Assembly (NCBI GenBank): GCA_963931925.1
Contig: OZ007571.1
Coordinates: forward strand, 59,522,125 to 59,586,124
DNA: 64,000 bases
Source: Onchidella celtica
Lineage: Eukaryota; Mollusca; Gastropoda; Systellommatophora; Onchidiidae
Direction: 5' to 3'
The translations under genes were made by a program, and so were the position numbers. Below the pieces are notes generated by a model. The model was given only the letters and a program-made list of their open reading frames with translations, did not search any database and was not told the origin of the DNA. Below, one piece after another: positions 46,301 to 61,300 of this stretch. Within the stretch, counting starts at the first letter, position 1. Each line of letters opens with the position of its first letter.

Positions 46301-49300
46301 ACAAATGACACATCAAATGCACTTGTTGCTTTGACACACAATGGAAAAGGCCCGTAGAAGTAGTGTGCAGTGTGCAACTATTTCAGCCAAAAAGTGGAAA
46401 TGGAAAGGGATGAAATGTTGATATTAAACTTTACAAGGGTCTCAGGAAAAATATAATAACAATTACCTGTGCATCTCTGAAGAGATAAGGTCCCTTTTCA
46501 TGCTTGTGCTCTAAAATACGGTCTGCCATTTCTTGTGGTATGTCAATCTGAAGGCTTGGCGGTATGGACGAGTCAATAAAGCAATTGATAATGGCATTTA
46601 TTTTCTGCGCTAGTAAGGAGTCTTCTGTGTGTTGATGGTGCATGCTCTACTCATCCAAGGAAACAAGAAAAGACAATGGTACAGGTGCTGAGCCACCCAA
46701 ATATATATTATGTAATCTAATACATGTAACGATAACATTGTATGAAAAAAAAAATCCAGAAGTGGACAGTTCAAATACTGACTGACAGTTAATAATACTA
46801 TCTAAAGTGCTCGTTTCAACGAAAACATGAAATGCTTCTTTCACTATACATATATCGTCACTGAGATAATTTCATGGCCTACCTCATTTTTCATTGGTTC
46901 AAGAAAAGTGAATATGACTGTTTTGTCAAGATGAAATATTAATTTTTTATGTGCATGTGTATCAGCTGTTTGGTGCATTATTGTAGGAATGGATTGGCAC
47001 ATCTGTTTTTTTTTATTCATATGACAACGTCAGGCTTGACCTCAAGAAGGACACTGTCACTATGCTAGTGCAATGGTTAATTTCATTTTTCATTCTTTTA
47101 CGAAAAGTGAATAAAATCTTTTTTTGTCAAAGTGACATATTTAATTTTTCATGTTTAATGCATCATTATAGGGACAGATTGGCGCATCCGTTTTTTGTTC
47201 TGCAGTTGTTAGGAGAGCGCCTAGTAGTTTAAATTATCAGCCATTGCTGAACAATGATTACACAGCTCAGTATTTTCTCTATGTTGTTTTGTAATTTTAG
47301 ACAACGTGCCTGCGACAACATTTTTTTTGTTCATATATGTGAGCGAGCCCCACCAACCTCAACGGAAGTTGCACTGGACCAAACGGAGAAAATTGCGATG
47401 AAACACAAATATCCCATTTTTTGATGATTTTTTAATTTTGGTTGATACTTGAAGTTCAACAATTTTTCTACATTTTCTGACAATATTATTTTATTATACC
47501 TAAAATCAGCCTCTAAATGTGGCAAATATTGCCTTTGATGCCTTTAATTTTGCCTTTGACATTGAATATCACGGCAATAATGGGATTCATTGATAACTTC
47601 AACATTAATAAACCTATTGTCACAAAATTTTCACACAGCATGTATCATTTATATTGGCAAACACATGCAAATTTTCAAAGCCATAAGTTAGTTACAAGTA
47701 TCCGATGCTTGGAAGATAGTAAGGGCACCCATCTCACGAGAGTGAAAATCGCCCCTCCATCTTTAATGGCGATTTTCTTGGAAGTTGCTTCCGTTTTTGA
47801 CCCGAGGGTAAGTGGCTTTAAAAAGCCATAACTATGCAATAAAAAGGAGCATTGCAATAATTTTTTACACCAAAGTAAAGATGAGATTTGTTACTTTACG
47901 GTGATATTCATAACTCAAAACTGAAAAAATGTGACTTCCGTTGAGGTTAGTGAGACTCGCTCACATATTAGTGTTGCGCTTGAGTTCAAAAAGATCATGA
48001 GAGGGCGATTCAAGTTTGGCATAAGTCTAACACAGGCCATTATGTTAGCACAGTGAAAATATATTGTCACAGTGACAATATATTGCTACTCTGACATACA
48101 TGTACTACTGATACAAGATTAAAATTTCACATTCTTCAAAGTTAAGGGCTGCACGCTTTGCAGATCAAGACAGGTCATTTGACATAACAATATGACAAAA
48201 TCATACTGACAGTGATGGGAAAAATATTTTGATGTAAGTCATCTTGATAAAAAACAAAAAAAAAACCCAAAATAATCAAATATTTGCCTCTCTTGTAAAG
48301 AATGCATTTTGGAAATAAATGTAAGTAGTATCTCTAAGTCGCATTAAGAAGTGGCACTGACAAAAAAAGGATGAGGTGGTAGACAAGGGTCAGGTGAAGA
48401 CAGAACGACAGATCAACAACCCATCTACTTTTTCCACATTCGCCAAAAGCATTTCATTTCGTGTATTATTTATATTTTGTTGATTACTTTGCTATTTTTG
48501 AACAGGGATGACTATCACTAGGCCCTTTGAATTCAAGAAGACTGCTGACTGCTTTGGTACTTCAATTATGCAAGCCCACAATATATAAGACATGATAGTC
48601 ACTGGGAGAGTGAATATCACGCTATGCTGCAACAGACACATCCAGCAATGGGAGAAACACAAACTGACCAAATTACTGCTCTTGACCTACAGCATCATTG
48701 TATGTAGGCTAGCCAGGAGCCCAAGGGAAATATGCACATGGCAATCCCTACTGCAATACATGTAACGCATTGGTCTCTAGCTACCCATCTCAGAGCTCTC
48801 TGTATCCCATGACAAAAGTCATGTTATGACCCCAGGGACATACTGACAGATGGACCTAATCTTGAGCAGATAGGCAAACATACAAACAAATCAAAGAGAA
48901 TTCTGTGAGCTGCTAAAAACATGAACATATGCAAGTCAGTTACAACTAGTGTACTTTTCTCATTTATCAACTAGCTTAACCATAACCTGTCGATATGAGC
49001 CACTACTGTGCATACCTTATATTTCTGTACCTCCAACCAAAACAAGACATCATTTTCTAGGTTATCTCCATGAATGGAGGCAAATTTTCTGAACTGGCTG
49101 CAAGACACAGGATTTTCCAATGTTTTCTTGAACAGAAAGATTTCTCTTGTGGATGAAACCCATTTACTCTCCAGCAGCTGATAGGGAAAATGTCATTAAA
49201 AAAATAAAATCCATTAGCAATCTCTAAAAAGAAAATGGTGCTAAATTAAGAAGAAAAAAGTAAAGAGAGAAGAAACTGGGGCATATGTGCCATTCCCCTT

Positions 49301-52300
49301 ATACAATTTAAGCTACTTGAATTTGAAATACACAGCCCTAAATTTTGTGGAATACAGACAAAACTCTCCACCGTAATCTCCTGGGACAAAAAATCTGCCA
49401 AACAAAACTTTAATTGGGCAAAACTCACAATAATAAAGTTGGCAGCAAAAATACTACAGGATTATGCAAAGGTTACAATAGTGAAAGATAATCTGCATAA
49501 TAACAAATACAGTAAATTATATAACTTATAAGCATTAACATTTACCTCCTGGACTATAAATTTAATTGCACTGTTTTATTACTTGCTTAAAAACCACTTT
49601 GACACTACCCTTTGCTAAAGAAAAGTGGACAAAATGAAGTGCAGTTATACTAGACCAAAAACATATCATATGTGTATATTGTGCCCAATGCTTCTGTGCA
49701 TTTCCTATAATATCTCATTATTATTTCTTAAATAAACAGAGATTTCTATGTCATCCTTGAGGGTCCCTCTTCTTTCATGTTTTTGGATTAGCTGACCTCA
49801 GTTACATATCAAGTTGGAAGATGCATTGACACTCTGGCTGCACCTTTCCTGATGCACTCAAAAAAGGCCGAACTGCCCTGGTTGAGTGTATCCCACCAGC
49901 AGCTGAATCTGTCCAGTGCTTCCTTGCTGACAAGTTCTGTTACGGTCTGTTGAACTTTTGTTGCCTCCACAACAAATATATTTGGTGTATGGTTGTGGTC
50001 TAAGATTGAATTTAAGTTTTGGACATTTGTTGTGAGTTTGTCTTTGCAGGAGAGAGTTGTTCTCCTGGAACATTCCCATCATTTTGTTGAAAAATGTAGA
50101 CTTCTTTGTGTATACTATATATATACAGTAGACAACAATCAAACCGAAATCGGCGGGATCTTGGATTTGTTTCTGGTTTAGAAAGAGTTTTGGTTTACCG
50201 ATAGGAGGCTTGCAAAATCCCAGTTTCATGACAGGTAGCCCAAATCACTACTGAAGAGGATGAATGTCAGTGCATTTACGCAAAAGAGATTAAACAAGAC
50301 CTCCGTTGCTCTGTGTTCTTGACTGAGAATGAGAATGGGCGATGGTCAGGCTTAGGGATACACAAAGCATGGATATGCAGGTGAATGTGGGCTAACTCTC
50401 AGAGTAGAGAGACATGAGTGTGGACGGACAGTACAGAACTGCCGTCCTGCCTGTCTCGTTACTGTTGCCGCACACGATGCTGTGAACTACGCTGCCCATT
50501 GTCGCTAGTACACCATATCGTCTTTCTGACATACATTTTACACGAAAGGTCACCCGCAATGCGCCTAACGTCTTGCCTGCTGCAAGGTTATAGGCCTCTC
50601 CCCCTACCCCTGCAGCGCTGCCGCTCGAATGTAGGCCTATATGACCAGGTAGAATAAAGCATGCTCTGCTCGGGATTTTTTTTTGGGGGTAAGGGGAGGG
50701 GGAGTTGCGGATGTCACAGTGACTTGACTCGGCCTATGGCAAAAATCACAATGGACTGGCGCCACTGAAGCCAGTAACTTTCTTTCTGGTTTAACGGTGG
50801 GGCTATTTTCGTTTAGCGCTAGTTTGTTAACAAAGATGAAGAGGAAAAAATCGGGGATTCCTGTTTTCTTTCGGTTTATCCATTTTCAGTTTAACCGTTC
50901 TCCACTGTAGCTGCAATAACATAATTTTTCTCCAATTTCATTGCTCTCTATAATTTCTACCATGAAGTCATGGCATCTAACAACTTTTCTTGTTGCTCCA
51001 AGTAAGTGCCTCGCTTTTGTTAGTGGTGACAAACGTGTTAATCCCAACTAATTCACATTTTCACCTGTAACACATTTTGTTATTGTGTGTTTTATACAGT
51101 GAGGTTTTGTCTGTGGATTTTTTTACCTACAAGATTTTGTCCCATGGGTTTTTGTCACGGACTTGTGTTTTGCCATGCATTAAAATTAATAGTCATTTTG
51201 TCAGGTATTAAAGATATTTGACACACTTGATTTAATCAGCCATAAATGCCAGTAATAGTAAGGTTTCAGGATTGAATCTTGTCCGTGAGAAAACAAATCT
51301 GGTTATACAGTAGTCTCCGTCTAAGAATTCCCCGCTTTAGAAACCGCTGTTGCTATGGAACTGAATTTTTTCACTGTAATTTACATGCTTAAGAACCCAT
51401 TCTGAAATGAAAAATCCGCCTAAGAACTCGGCAATTGACCGAGAGACGAGCACACTTTAATGTAAAATGTCCATATATTAAACGCAAAATTCTCTTTCAA
51501 GTACATGTAGACGGGATAGAACATAGCCACACAGTACAGTGAAAGAGAACGGGTGGAGGGAAGATAGGGGGAGGCGAACCGTACAAAGGATGGAGCCCAG
51601 TTATGTCTTTCGTGTGCAAGCAGGCCACTCTTAAGACTCAGTTAGCACAGTCATCATCTAACATCTATTGTTGCCTGCCTCGAGGGGCAGAATTTTATAT
51701 GTAATTGACCATGCGCTTGGTTTGCATGGCATATGCACATAGGGCTGATTGTGGTTATTACACAGGGTATCACTGGGCCTTGAGTTGTCTAAAATCGGCA
51801 TCTGCAATTCACAACTTGATTGTTCATTCTGAATCATTCCATTCGTTACACACAACTGTAAGAAAAGAGCATTAAAAAAAAAAAAAAAATGTCTAATGCA
51901 TAATTTTCATCCTGAGGTCACGACCCAGGTCAGAGCAATCAAGGGGGATAAGCCATGGACACCGGGGGTCAAATATGGGTTTCATCCCTTGGCATCCCTT
52001 GGAACCCGCTTTTTCTGTCTCCCGTTGACCGGGTTCTTAGACGGAGGCTACTGTATTACAGAATAATTTAAACAAATCATGTCAAACATCAGCTACTAAA
52101 TCTGCTGAACATACTATAATTAAGTACTAAATTTGCTGAGAATATCTGCAAGAAATATGCTGAAAAATAACAATGACAACGACAAAATAAAAAGGAAAGA
52201 AATATGACCAAAAACACGCAATAGGAAGACATGACTGGAAAAAGTTGCATGCCCGGGCTCAAATCATTTCACATCATTGTGGTTGCATATGAATTGCGTT

Positions 52301-55300
52301 TAAGTAAGTCAAATGATTGATTCAACAGTTCAGCAAATGTAACCATATAAAAATTGTGGATATCTGGTCATCACCCAGTATTATGTTACCCTTTTCAAAA
52401 TCTCAGCTTATCAAACTTATTTATTCTGCTGTATTTCTTTGCCATTGCTCTCTGTTCCAGCTTGAGTATACTTGGGATAAATGAACTACAATGCAATAGA
52501 AACGGATAAAAACAGACAAAACTGTAACAGGACAGAGTATGGGAAGCAAGTCAGTATCAGAGACTGCAGTAAAAAATTTATATTGTTAATTTCTTCGTTT
52601 TCTTCTTCTGAGAATGCTAACATTATGCTAAAGGAAAGAATCATCAAATTGTTTTGTTTTGGTAAGATTCTGAGATTCCCAGACATCACACAACCTCCTG
52701 ACTGCTGGAAACAAAATAATTATGACAGTGCTTGTTTTTCCAGTCCTGACTTTGCATTGAATGGTAACAAAAATTCAATTTTTGTACATGAAGTTGAGGC
52801 ATTACTGGTTTGGAGCAGAATCATTTGTCTGCAAGACTGCACCACAACTTTACTCATTCTTTCAATAAATGTGTTTTCTTGAAAATCTTTTAAGCTCTGA
52901 AAATCAATTTATGATAAAGCCAGTAACTCCCTTGCACAACATGGGATTCGTTATGTTCTCACAGTAGGAAAAATATTTTCATTGGGATCAGTTTTTCTAA
53001 TGACACATGGCAGAACCAATAAGTATTACTCCATAACCTCCACTAAGAGAATTTCAAACATTTTGTCGTGATCTAAAAGCCATATGGAACATACCGTTGA
53101 TCCCATGTCACTTATGGCACAAATGTTGAACTTACCGGAGGAATAGCTGGCATTTTATCCGGAGCCAGACTGAGGGTGCGCTGGTGAAATAGTTAGCCAA
53201 ACTGGGTAGCATGTGAACATGTAGATCTCCATGTATGCATATCTGTGTTTAATCAAACTAAGTAGCTGACTTACCTGGTTTTAAGTTTTTGGTCTTCTGT
53301 TTTAACCCATCATAGTTTTGACTCACTGGAGATTGATAAACTTACTATAATATAGTCAATCAGTGCTACTGAATGTTTTTTTTTCCATTGGGACTGAGAA
53401 AAGTTAGGCTCTGTTTTTCCATACTATCTTCATCATTTACTAAATTAATGGTGGTAATATCACCATGTTGAAAATGGTCTCACAGAAAGTTCTACAAAAT
53501 TATATGTTACTAAACTGAAATTGATCTACTTCTTAGAAACTTATTTCTATAGGACAAAGTAACATGTTGCCAGTTTTGACACTGTAAGTCATCTTTGGAC
53601 TTGGGGGGGAAAAAAACAGAAGGTGCATTTCCCTCAAAGCAATTATTTTTCAAGAGTGTACTGCTATGATTAAAGTTGGTACACGTATTTCAGATACTAA
53701 TTTTTTTTACAGTAATAGCGATTCATAAGGATGTACTTTTCAGGATCTTCCAGATTTGCAATACTACTCAGGCAGTTCACTCCTCGCTGAGTTATTTTTG
53801 TGGATGTTCTCTGACCCATTTTTCTACCTGTCAGTGACGACCATGTGCTTCATTACTTAATATTAAGTAATGCATGAGAAATCTCTTGGCAGCTGTAATG
53901 CATGATGGTTTGAGTTCTTAAAGTGCACCCATGTAAAGTTCAATCTATACAGATGTGTCTGCTTGTGGGCTGTTAGTTAAACTGCTCTGTAAACCTGCAA
54001 CCTGTAAGGTGTACCCTTTATCAGTTGTTGAAATAATTCTGAAGCGTTGGGATGGTATGAATTTCTGTAGATCTTTTTGACTGACCAAGACTTTACTGAT
54101 ATGATATTTGAAATAAAACTACACTGAGAACTTGGCAACCTACACTGAAGGTTTATTGATGAAAAAAAATGTTGCTGGATCCTTCCCTGAATTCACTGTG
54201 CAGATATTGTATTGAGAGTGCAGATATTGGAAAGTAAGAGACGAGTGGAAAAATGAGGATATGCATGGCGGTTGGTAATGTGGGAGGAGCATTTCATTTT
54301 GAAAAGTGGGCTATAACTTCCTAGATGTTGTCCCATTGTCCTCATTCCTGTAATGACCTACCTTCACTAACTCATACGGCTGGTCAGTTTCACTTGTATC
54401 AGATACTACATCAACAGATGTCTTTGGTTTTAAGTCTGCTGCAGATGGGCGTGCCAAATTTTTAGTAAACAGGGTGCGCTGTTGTATTTGTGGCAATACC
54501 AATTTCCCATATGCATCAAAATTAGGCTGTCTCTTTTCTATAAGCCTATAAAATGCACTTTCAGCATCACCAATCACCTTCTGTACAGCCATGGAGCGAG
54601 TCTTTTTGGGCAAGTAAGCATCATCAAGTTGCTCAGAAATTGGTTCGTCAGTTTTCTGCCTACTCAAAAATTCATCACTCTGCAAGAACAGCCACAGGTG
54701 CTTGTTCTCTAGGCGTGACCTCACATATTTCTGGGATTCCAGGATACTGTTGCTATGTGGCTTGTCGTCTAAGTATTTGCCCCAACCACCTCCCACTTGC
54801 ATCACCTGAAAGAGTGACATACACTGTTGGCTGTAAGAAGTAATCAGCCCAAACTAACACAACTTTTGAACTGAAAATTACATAAAACAATCTAGACAAC
54901 AAATTGCATTGTAAAATAGGTAAGGAGTCAAACAAACATAAAATATGTACATATACTCACACATATGACCAAAAGTATCTGTACAGACTATATAACATTC
55001 CAGCAGGTATGGTCAAAGCAGTTGTTACTGAAAGAGGCACTTTCATTCTTTCCTAGAGCAAGTTTTTTGTGGTTGAATGTGAGTGGTAGAATAACTGTGA
55101 AGTGCAATTTCAACACCTACAATTATGTCTAATGGGTTAGTTTCATTCGATATTTTCAAACGATTTGCACCTAAAATGGATACAGAGCAACATATATCCA
55201 TCTATATATCATAATTTGGGTAGCATAAATGAAACCACCATACTGTACTTAATATAGCCAAGCAGCATATGCCCATTTTGTTCATTAGTTAAACAGCTGA

Positions 55301-58300
55301 AAAACAGAGTTAACAATGATGCTTTCAACCAATATTTTTAACTTTTTCTGGTAAGACAGGCAAATTGTGAGAAGAAGATCTAACTTATGAATTTCAATTT
55401 TTCAGGAACCCTTCACATAATAATAAAGTTTTCATGAAACATATTCATTCTGTCGGATATTCAATGCTGAATGCCTCTTACTCTTATGCATAACTCAATT
55501 TTGGATGATACAGACTAGCTGTTACAACGAATGGTGAAAATCATATATATCTTTCTTTTTTTTTTTTGGTTTCTTATCTTTTGGAAGTTCCCTGCCCTGG
55601 AAGGTCTTTTTGTTCTCAGGGGCCTCAGCCAAAGGCCCTACACCTCCCCACCCCTGGGGGCTTTGTCCCTTAAAGACATTTGATGCATAACATTTTAAAA
55701 TTAAATTTTGTCCACAGCACCATCAGCACATGCCGGCAGTATCATGAATTTTTCCTCCTCAGAATGAAATTACTAAGGACTTGTCCTAAAAGTTCTGCGG
55801 AGGGTAGTCCAAAATGCTATGTGCATCCGGGGCTGTGAGTCTGCCGTAAAGTAGTCCCGCCAGATATTGTCTGACAGCCAGGCAATTTAAACAAACTACA
55901 AAATAAAATTCTCTGTTACATAAAAGGGTGTATATCTGTAGATATATTTCAATACTTAAAACTTTAATATTTAGAAATTTTAAAACTACCTATTCCTATT
56001 TATTTTCATTGCCAATATTATTCTCATGTCGCCACATGCTCCATGTCCCCAACCCACCCACAAGTGTACTTTCATATTTTTTACTAGGGTTGCCTGGTCA
56101 GGTTATGGACCATTTTCCTTAATGTAATAAAGATTTTTTCTATTGACTAGTGTCATTTTTAGATATATGTACCTTTTATTGGTTAGAGACAGGATGCTCG
56201 CCAGAATATAGGGGATCCCGTCTCTATCAAAGTGTGCTTTTACTTCTATTCTTTCATTGTTATTTATACCACAGTCAAGTATTATATAATTTGTTGTCAT
56301 GGACACGCCATAGGTGCTGCAAATAATGTTCCTTTTATTCTTATATTTTCAATTCTTTTAGATGTTAATACTTGTTTCAGGTGGTCGTTCAATGTCTAAC
56401 TTTGAACTGTCTCCCAGGTATTATATCTCGTCAATGTATTATTGGGTTTTTTCTTCAGATAATTTTTCCAAATTACACTGATGTAGGTTTTAATAGCACT
56501 ATATATTTTATTCTTGTCTAGTTTTATATTTAGCATTTGTTCTTCATTGCTGGTTGTTGCTCTTACAGCCAGCTTGTTCATTCCCTGCAACCGCCATATG
56601 TCCCAGTATCCGGACCAGCACTATGGCTGAGCCACACTTGGTGATCTTATCCATGAGTGTAATTATGCTGTCTATCATGTTGTGTTTGCTGTTAGACTGG
56701 CTTATAGTCTTTATGGCTGAGAGTGAGGTGGTCATCCGTCAGTTCTCCAGCCGGTGAGCATCCAGTTCCATTAGTGTTTGTTGTACTGTGTGTAGTTCTG
56801 CTGTGAGAATACTAGTGTTGTCTGTGATTCTGACTGACCCATCTAAATCTAAGTCTGTACTGTGGATGTCCACGCCCAAACGTCCGCCCTCCGTTCGCGA
56901 CCCATCGGTGTATAGTTTGTCTATGTCCCTGTAGTGTCTGTCTATATGTTCGTACACCCTGGCTTTCACTGTAGTTGGCGTGTCTTTTTGCTATTTCATC
57001 GGCCAGGGTGGTGCCAATTGTGAGTCCCATGTATCCCCAGGCACGTGGAAGAAGGCAGCAATAGTCCAGCTAGAGCCCCCCCCCCCCCCCCCCCCCCCCC
57101 CCCAGTTGGTCTGGAAGTTCTATCATGTTTAGGACTAAAGTTCTGAGGACGTTTTTCCATTTTAGTTCCTGTTCAATTGCATAATTTTGAATGATGTCAT
57201 TTATCGGATTGCCTGGATTTAGTTTTATTCTGGTCCAGTAATTAAGAATGTTTTTGGTACATTCCAAAATGTAGAGGGGTAATTTTAAGTGCCACATTTA
57301 ATTCTCTACCCCAATCTGAAATCACATCTATACCAACAATGGCAAAAGCTCTGGATGCACAGCTGAACTCAAATGGAGGCATGAAAAAGATTAATAACAA
57401 AACATTCAATGAACAACTTGTGGGATCATTGGAGAAAATGTCCCATATCACACAGTTGCAAATTTACTTTCAACTGCAGCCCTGTGATTGTAGAGATGGG
57501 CTCCAGTTGGGTGGTTATGGTGCAGGTTGGGATGTGGTTTGTAGGCTTGACTGATTTGTCAGTTCTTACTGGTATTGGCAATCAGCAATAACAGCGGGTC
57601 TGTTTGCTCTGACTTCATGAAACTTGATACAGACTGTCATGCATTGGTTTGTCATAAGGGCAAGTCATTTTATAACTTTCAGAGAAATGCAAGTTTCTGA
57701 CATAGAGGATAAAATCAAATTATTCATTGGTATATTACATTTACATCACCAAATTTGTGACATTCTGTCACCATTGTAGTTACATGCAAGTTTGTACTTT
57801 GGGGGTGGGGAAGTCTTGTAAAACCAAATGAAATCAATCCACAAATGTGTACCTTATGTACATGACAGAAATACAAGCACAAATACAGCAATTTATGTGG
57901 AAAGCAGGGTCCATAGAGACAGCTTACCTTGTTTTGTCCCTCTTTTGTTGCTGGGCTACTTGGCCCAAAAAAATATTTCTTATTCAGATAAAGTTTTTTG
58001 ATATTTATGGCCCTTGCATCTCTCAAAGCTGAGTCCTCTGGATTTGTTCTTCTCCAGGCTTCAATGTCAAGCCAACACTGCAAAAACGAAGATAGAAATA
58101 CAGAAATAAAGCCACAATATTGCTCATTTTGAAAAAGTTTTATCTTTTTTTTTGCAATGCTGCAGTATGGATACCTTGCCTGAAGGACTTAATCACTCTG
58201 GCTGGCTAACATGATTGATACGACAGGGAAACTGCTCACCAGGTCCATCCACTCAATTAAAGAAAAAAGATAAGTGGAAATATCAGCTAAAAAAAGACTA

Positions 58301-61300
58301 TCAAAAACTATCAGTAAATGAAATGGCATAATCCACATAAAAGATAAAAACCAAGGAAATTCTTGAGTCAGCAGAAAGGGAGATCCCTGGACGTTCTGTT
58401 AAATAGTCATTCCAAATACAACGAAGGAAAAATCAAAACCTTCAAATCTATTTCTGCATAGTTGTCAGCCAAGTACTGCCTGAAATGTTCCATCTCCAAC
58501 CGATTGTGTAGTAGTTTGTCCAAGGTCCAACTTCTAAACTGTTCAGGGACTCTTTCCAGGATGGACTCGTCATACACTGGATCAATGAACCCTTCCATAG
58601 GGTCCTCCGGTGTAAGAGGTCTCTGTGAAAAAGAAAATCATCACTGACAATGAAATTGGAAAATTAGGAAATGCTATTTTTCCCGCCATTATGGTAACAT
58701 AGATACTGTGTCATCACTTCAATGCACTCAAAATAAAATTAACTGTTTGGCTGTGACTGTCCAAGGAGGAAAACAAGAATAATAAAGCTTTTGGCCTTGT
58801 TTTCAAAACTAGCACAGACTTACATCTACAAAAAGAAGTCAGCTTTCAACACAGACTAATAAAATACCCGGACTGGATGATCCCATTGTGTGAAGTCACA
58901 AAACAGGGAAAGGTCATGAACCATCTGCCACATTAGGTTTACGCTAACGACCGACGCTTCAGCATAGCTACAATTTTGAATGACACCATTTTGACGCGCC
59001 TACTGAATGCGGAAGTTTGGTTCCGCACCAAGAAATTAATATATGTACAACCAATCTTGACAAATAAAAAGAAATTTCTACTGCAGATAGAACTAGAATC
59101 GGAATTTCCCGAGCGGCGGCCATGTTGATTATACGGCCGCCGCTCGGGAAATTCCGTAAAAAACGACACAGCCCGAAGCTCGTGTTTCCAGTCTGATTAA
59201 TTTATTAGTCTGTGGCCTTCAAGCTGCCCAGAATGACGTGAGCCTCCATCTCAAGATGTGTATAAATTTCAAAACACATAACCAAATCTTTCTCTGAAAA
59301 GGGCAACATAAATGTATTTATCTGAATATCAAACACCGTTTCGCTTTCTCCATAACCTCCTCTCTTAGCAAATACTTTATGATGTTAAACTCGCATAAGA
59401 ATCATAAGTTGTTTCATAGTTCCACAGCAAATTGGATACTGCTCAATATTTGTTGCAGCTCCTTGTGACTTACTGATCCTGGACTTCTTTAGCCTATGTT
59501 ATGATGATGAGATAAGATTTACTACTTTAAGATACATTGCCACAGAGCATTACATAGGTAGCCATGACACATTTTTGCCATCCTGTTGCAAAAATACTTC
59601 TCCTGCAGAAAAGCCCTGGGCTTATATTTCTAATTTTAAGTCATGTTTATACATATATGGCATGTTGGCAATAAGATGCTAACATTTGATCTAGCTCTAG
59701 ACAAGCTTTGGAAAATTCAATTGTCTCACTGCGAGACATTTTAAGAACTGATTATTTTTTCAAATCACTGTCTTGTTTTCAGCAGCCTAAATGAGTCCAA
59801 GTCATTCTTATCTTTAAAAACAAGCGATTTTCAAACTTCTGGATTTGTGACAACTACATAAAACTGAGCCAGCATAACACAACTTACTTCCTTTATGATT
59901 CCCTTTTCCTGCAAATTAATGATGTTTACATTTTTGGTTTCCAGGTGGCGCAGAACTTCCCCACGCTCAACCTTAAATAAATGAGAAAACCATGGATGAG
60001 TCTTCAGAAGTGCTCAAAATTATACCTCTGCAAGTTTATGTACTGAAGAGTAAAACGCTCTCCCAAGATGCTGAGGAAATGTTAGCAAGAAATAAAAAAT
60101 TGAGCAATAAAATTTCAGCAGTCATAATGATCAGTAATCAGTTGACATTCCTATACTTATTTTAAAATTCAGGTATAAATATGAATGCGCACATGAATAA
60201 TTACATAGATAAAACAAAGAAGTGACTGCAACATTATAGCATTACTTATCAGCTTCTCTGGGGAGGGTCAACAAACTTTTAGCAAATCAATACAAGGCGG
60301 ACGACTAACATGAATCTGAATGCACAGAAGGGCACTGCTGTTGTTGTTTTTTTTATTTCCCATATCTGTAATGCCAAATATTGGGACTTTATGTGGCAAC
60401 ATATATTATATTGCTGAAATTTTGCACAAAAATAAAAAACAATTTGGGCTAATTGCTTTTGCCATCAAATACCTGTTCCCTTTTTCTTTTTTGACAACTG
60501 AAGCCTTTGAAATTATTGGAAATATGTAATCTAATCTAATTTTATATAATAAAATAAATGCGCGATTTTTAACTAGACCTAGCGCCACTCACAGCGCTTA
60601 GATTTGCGTGAAATTTTACAGGTGTCTCTCTTTTGACCAGCAGAAGGTTCTTTTTTACCTTTGGAGACTTGAAATAATGGAGAAGTATTTTTTTGAGCTT
60701 GCTTTGTGTCGTTAATTTCGCCTACTGTTCTCCCTTTCATGCACATATGAGCCTGTGATGTCATCACTTCACTTCCTTCTGCTAGAACATCCACGCTGAG
60801 TTGACACGCTTTGGTTAACACACATCACGCTTATTTTCTTTCACTTGCTACTGAACAGAACACATCACCTCCCCCACCTCCTTACTCGCTCACGTTGTTG
60901 GTAAGGAGATATTTAATCCTCACGCTGCGAGAGGCGTTGAAATATGGCATCGACTTTCCAGGCATTGTGATTCACTCTACATGGGCATATCAATATGGCA
61001 AGGTCAAGCTGACCGCACCGCGCGCAAGCCGTGTTTTCATGCGTCAGGTCACTGTCCTCTTTGAGACGCAACTACCGTCTTATTATTGCGCACTGTATCT
61101 CTTCTAAATCAAAGGCATTGTGACAAGGACAAGTTAACCAGTCAACTACTGGTCGGACCCACACGGATAGCTTTCAAAGGCTCTCCTCACAATAGCAAAA
61201 GGTGTAACATCGACATGCGAACTGTTGCTCAACAAATTTGCAATATTATCTCATTTTCTCACAAGCTGACCATTATCTTGAGTTGTCCGTATCTAAGAAC

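Larger units (their letters stand above)
49178..54361 (-). other. RGS22-like intron with two pogo-like MITEs
   Basis: 5.2 kb, the largest gap between clearly coding exons apart from 34990-41146. It contains TA-flanked elements at 50126-50907 and 51308-52053. The rest, including 52100-54350, shows no exon or repeat structure that I can support. Confidence 0.55.

Noticed and set aside
56739-57030. Overlapping minus-strand frames as a host RNase H gene
   Set aside because: In-frame stop, frameshift and LINE-like flanking residues mark it as a dead retrotransposon piece.
58939-59169. A 76-residue minus-strand frame across the palindrome
   Set aside because: It is explained by the CpG-rich inverted repeat; no splice sites fit the RGS exons and no domain is recognised.
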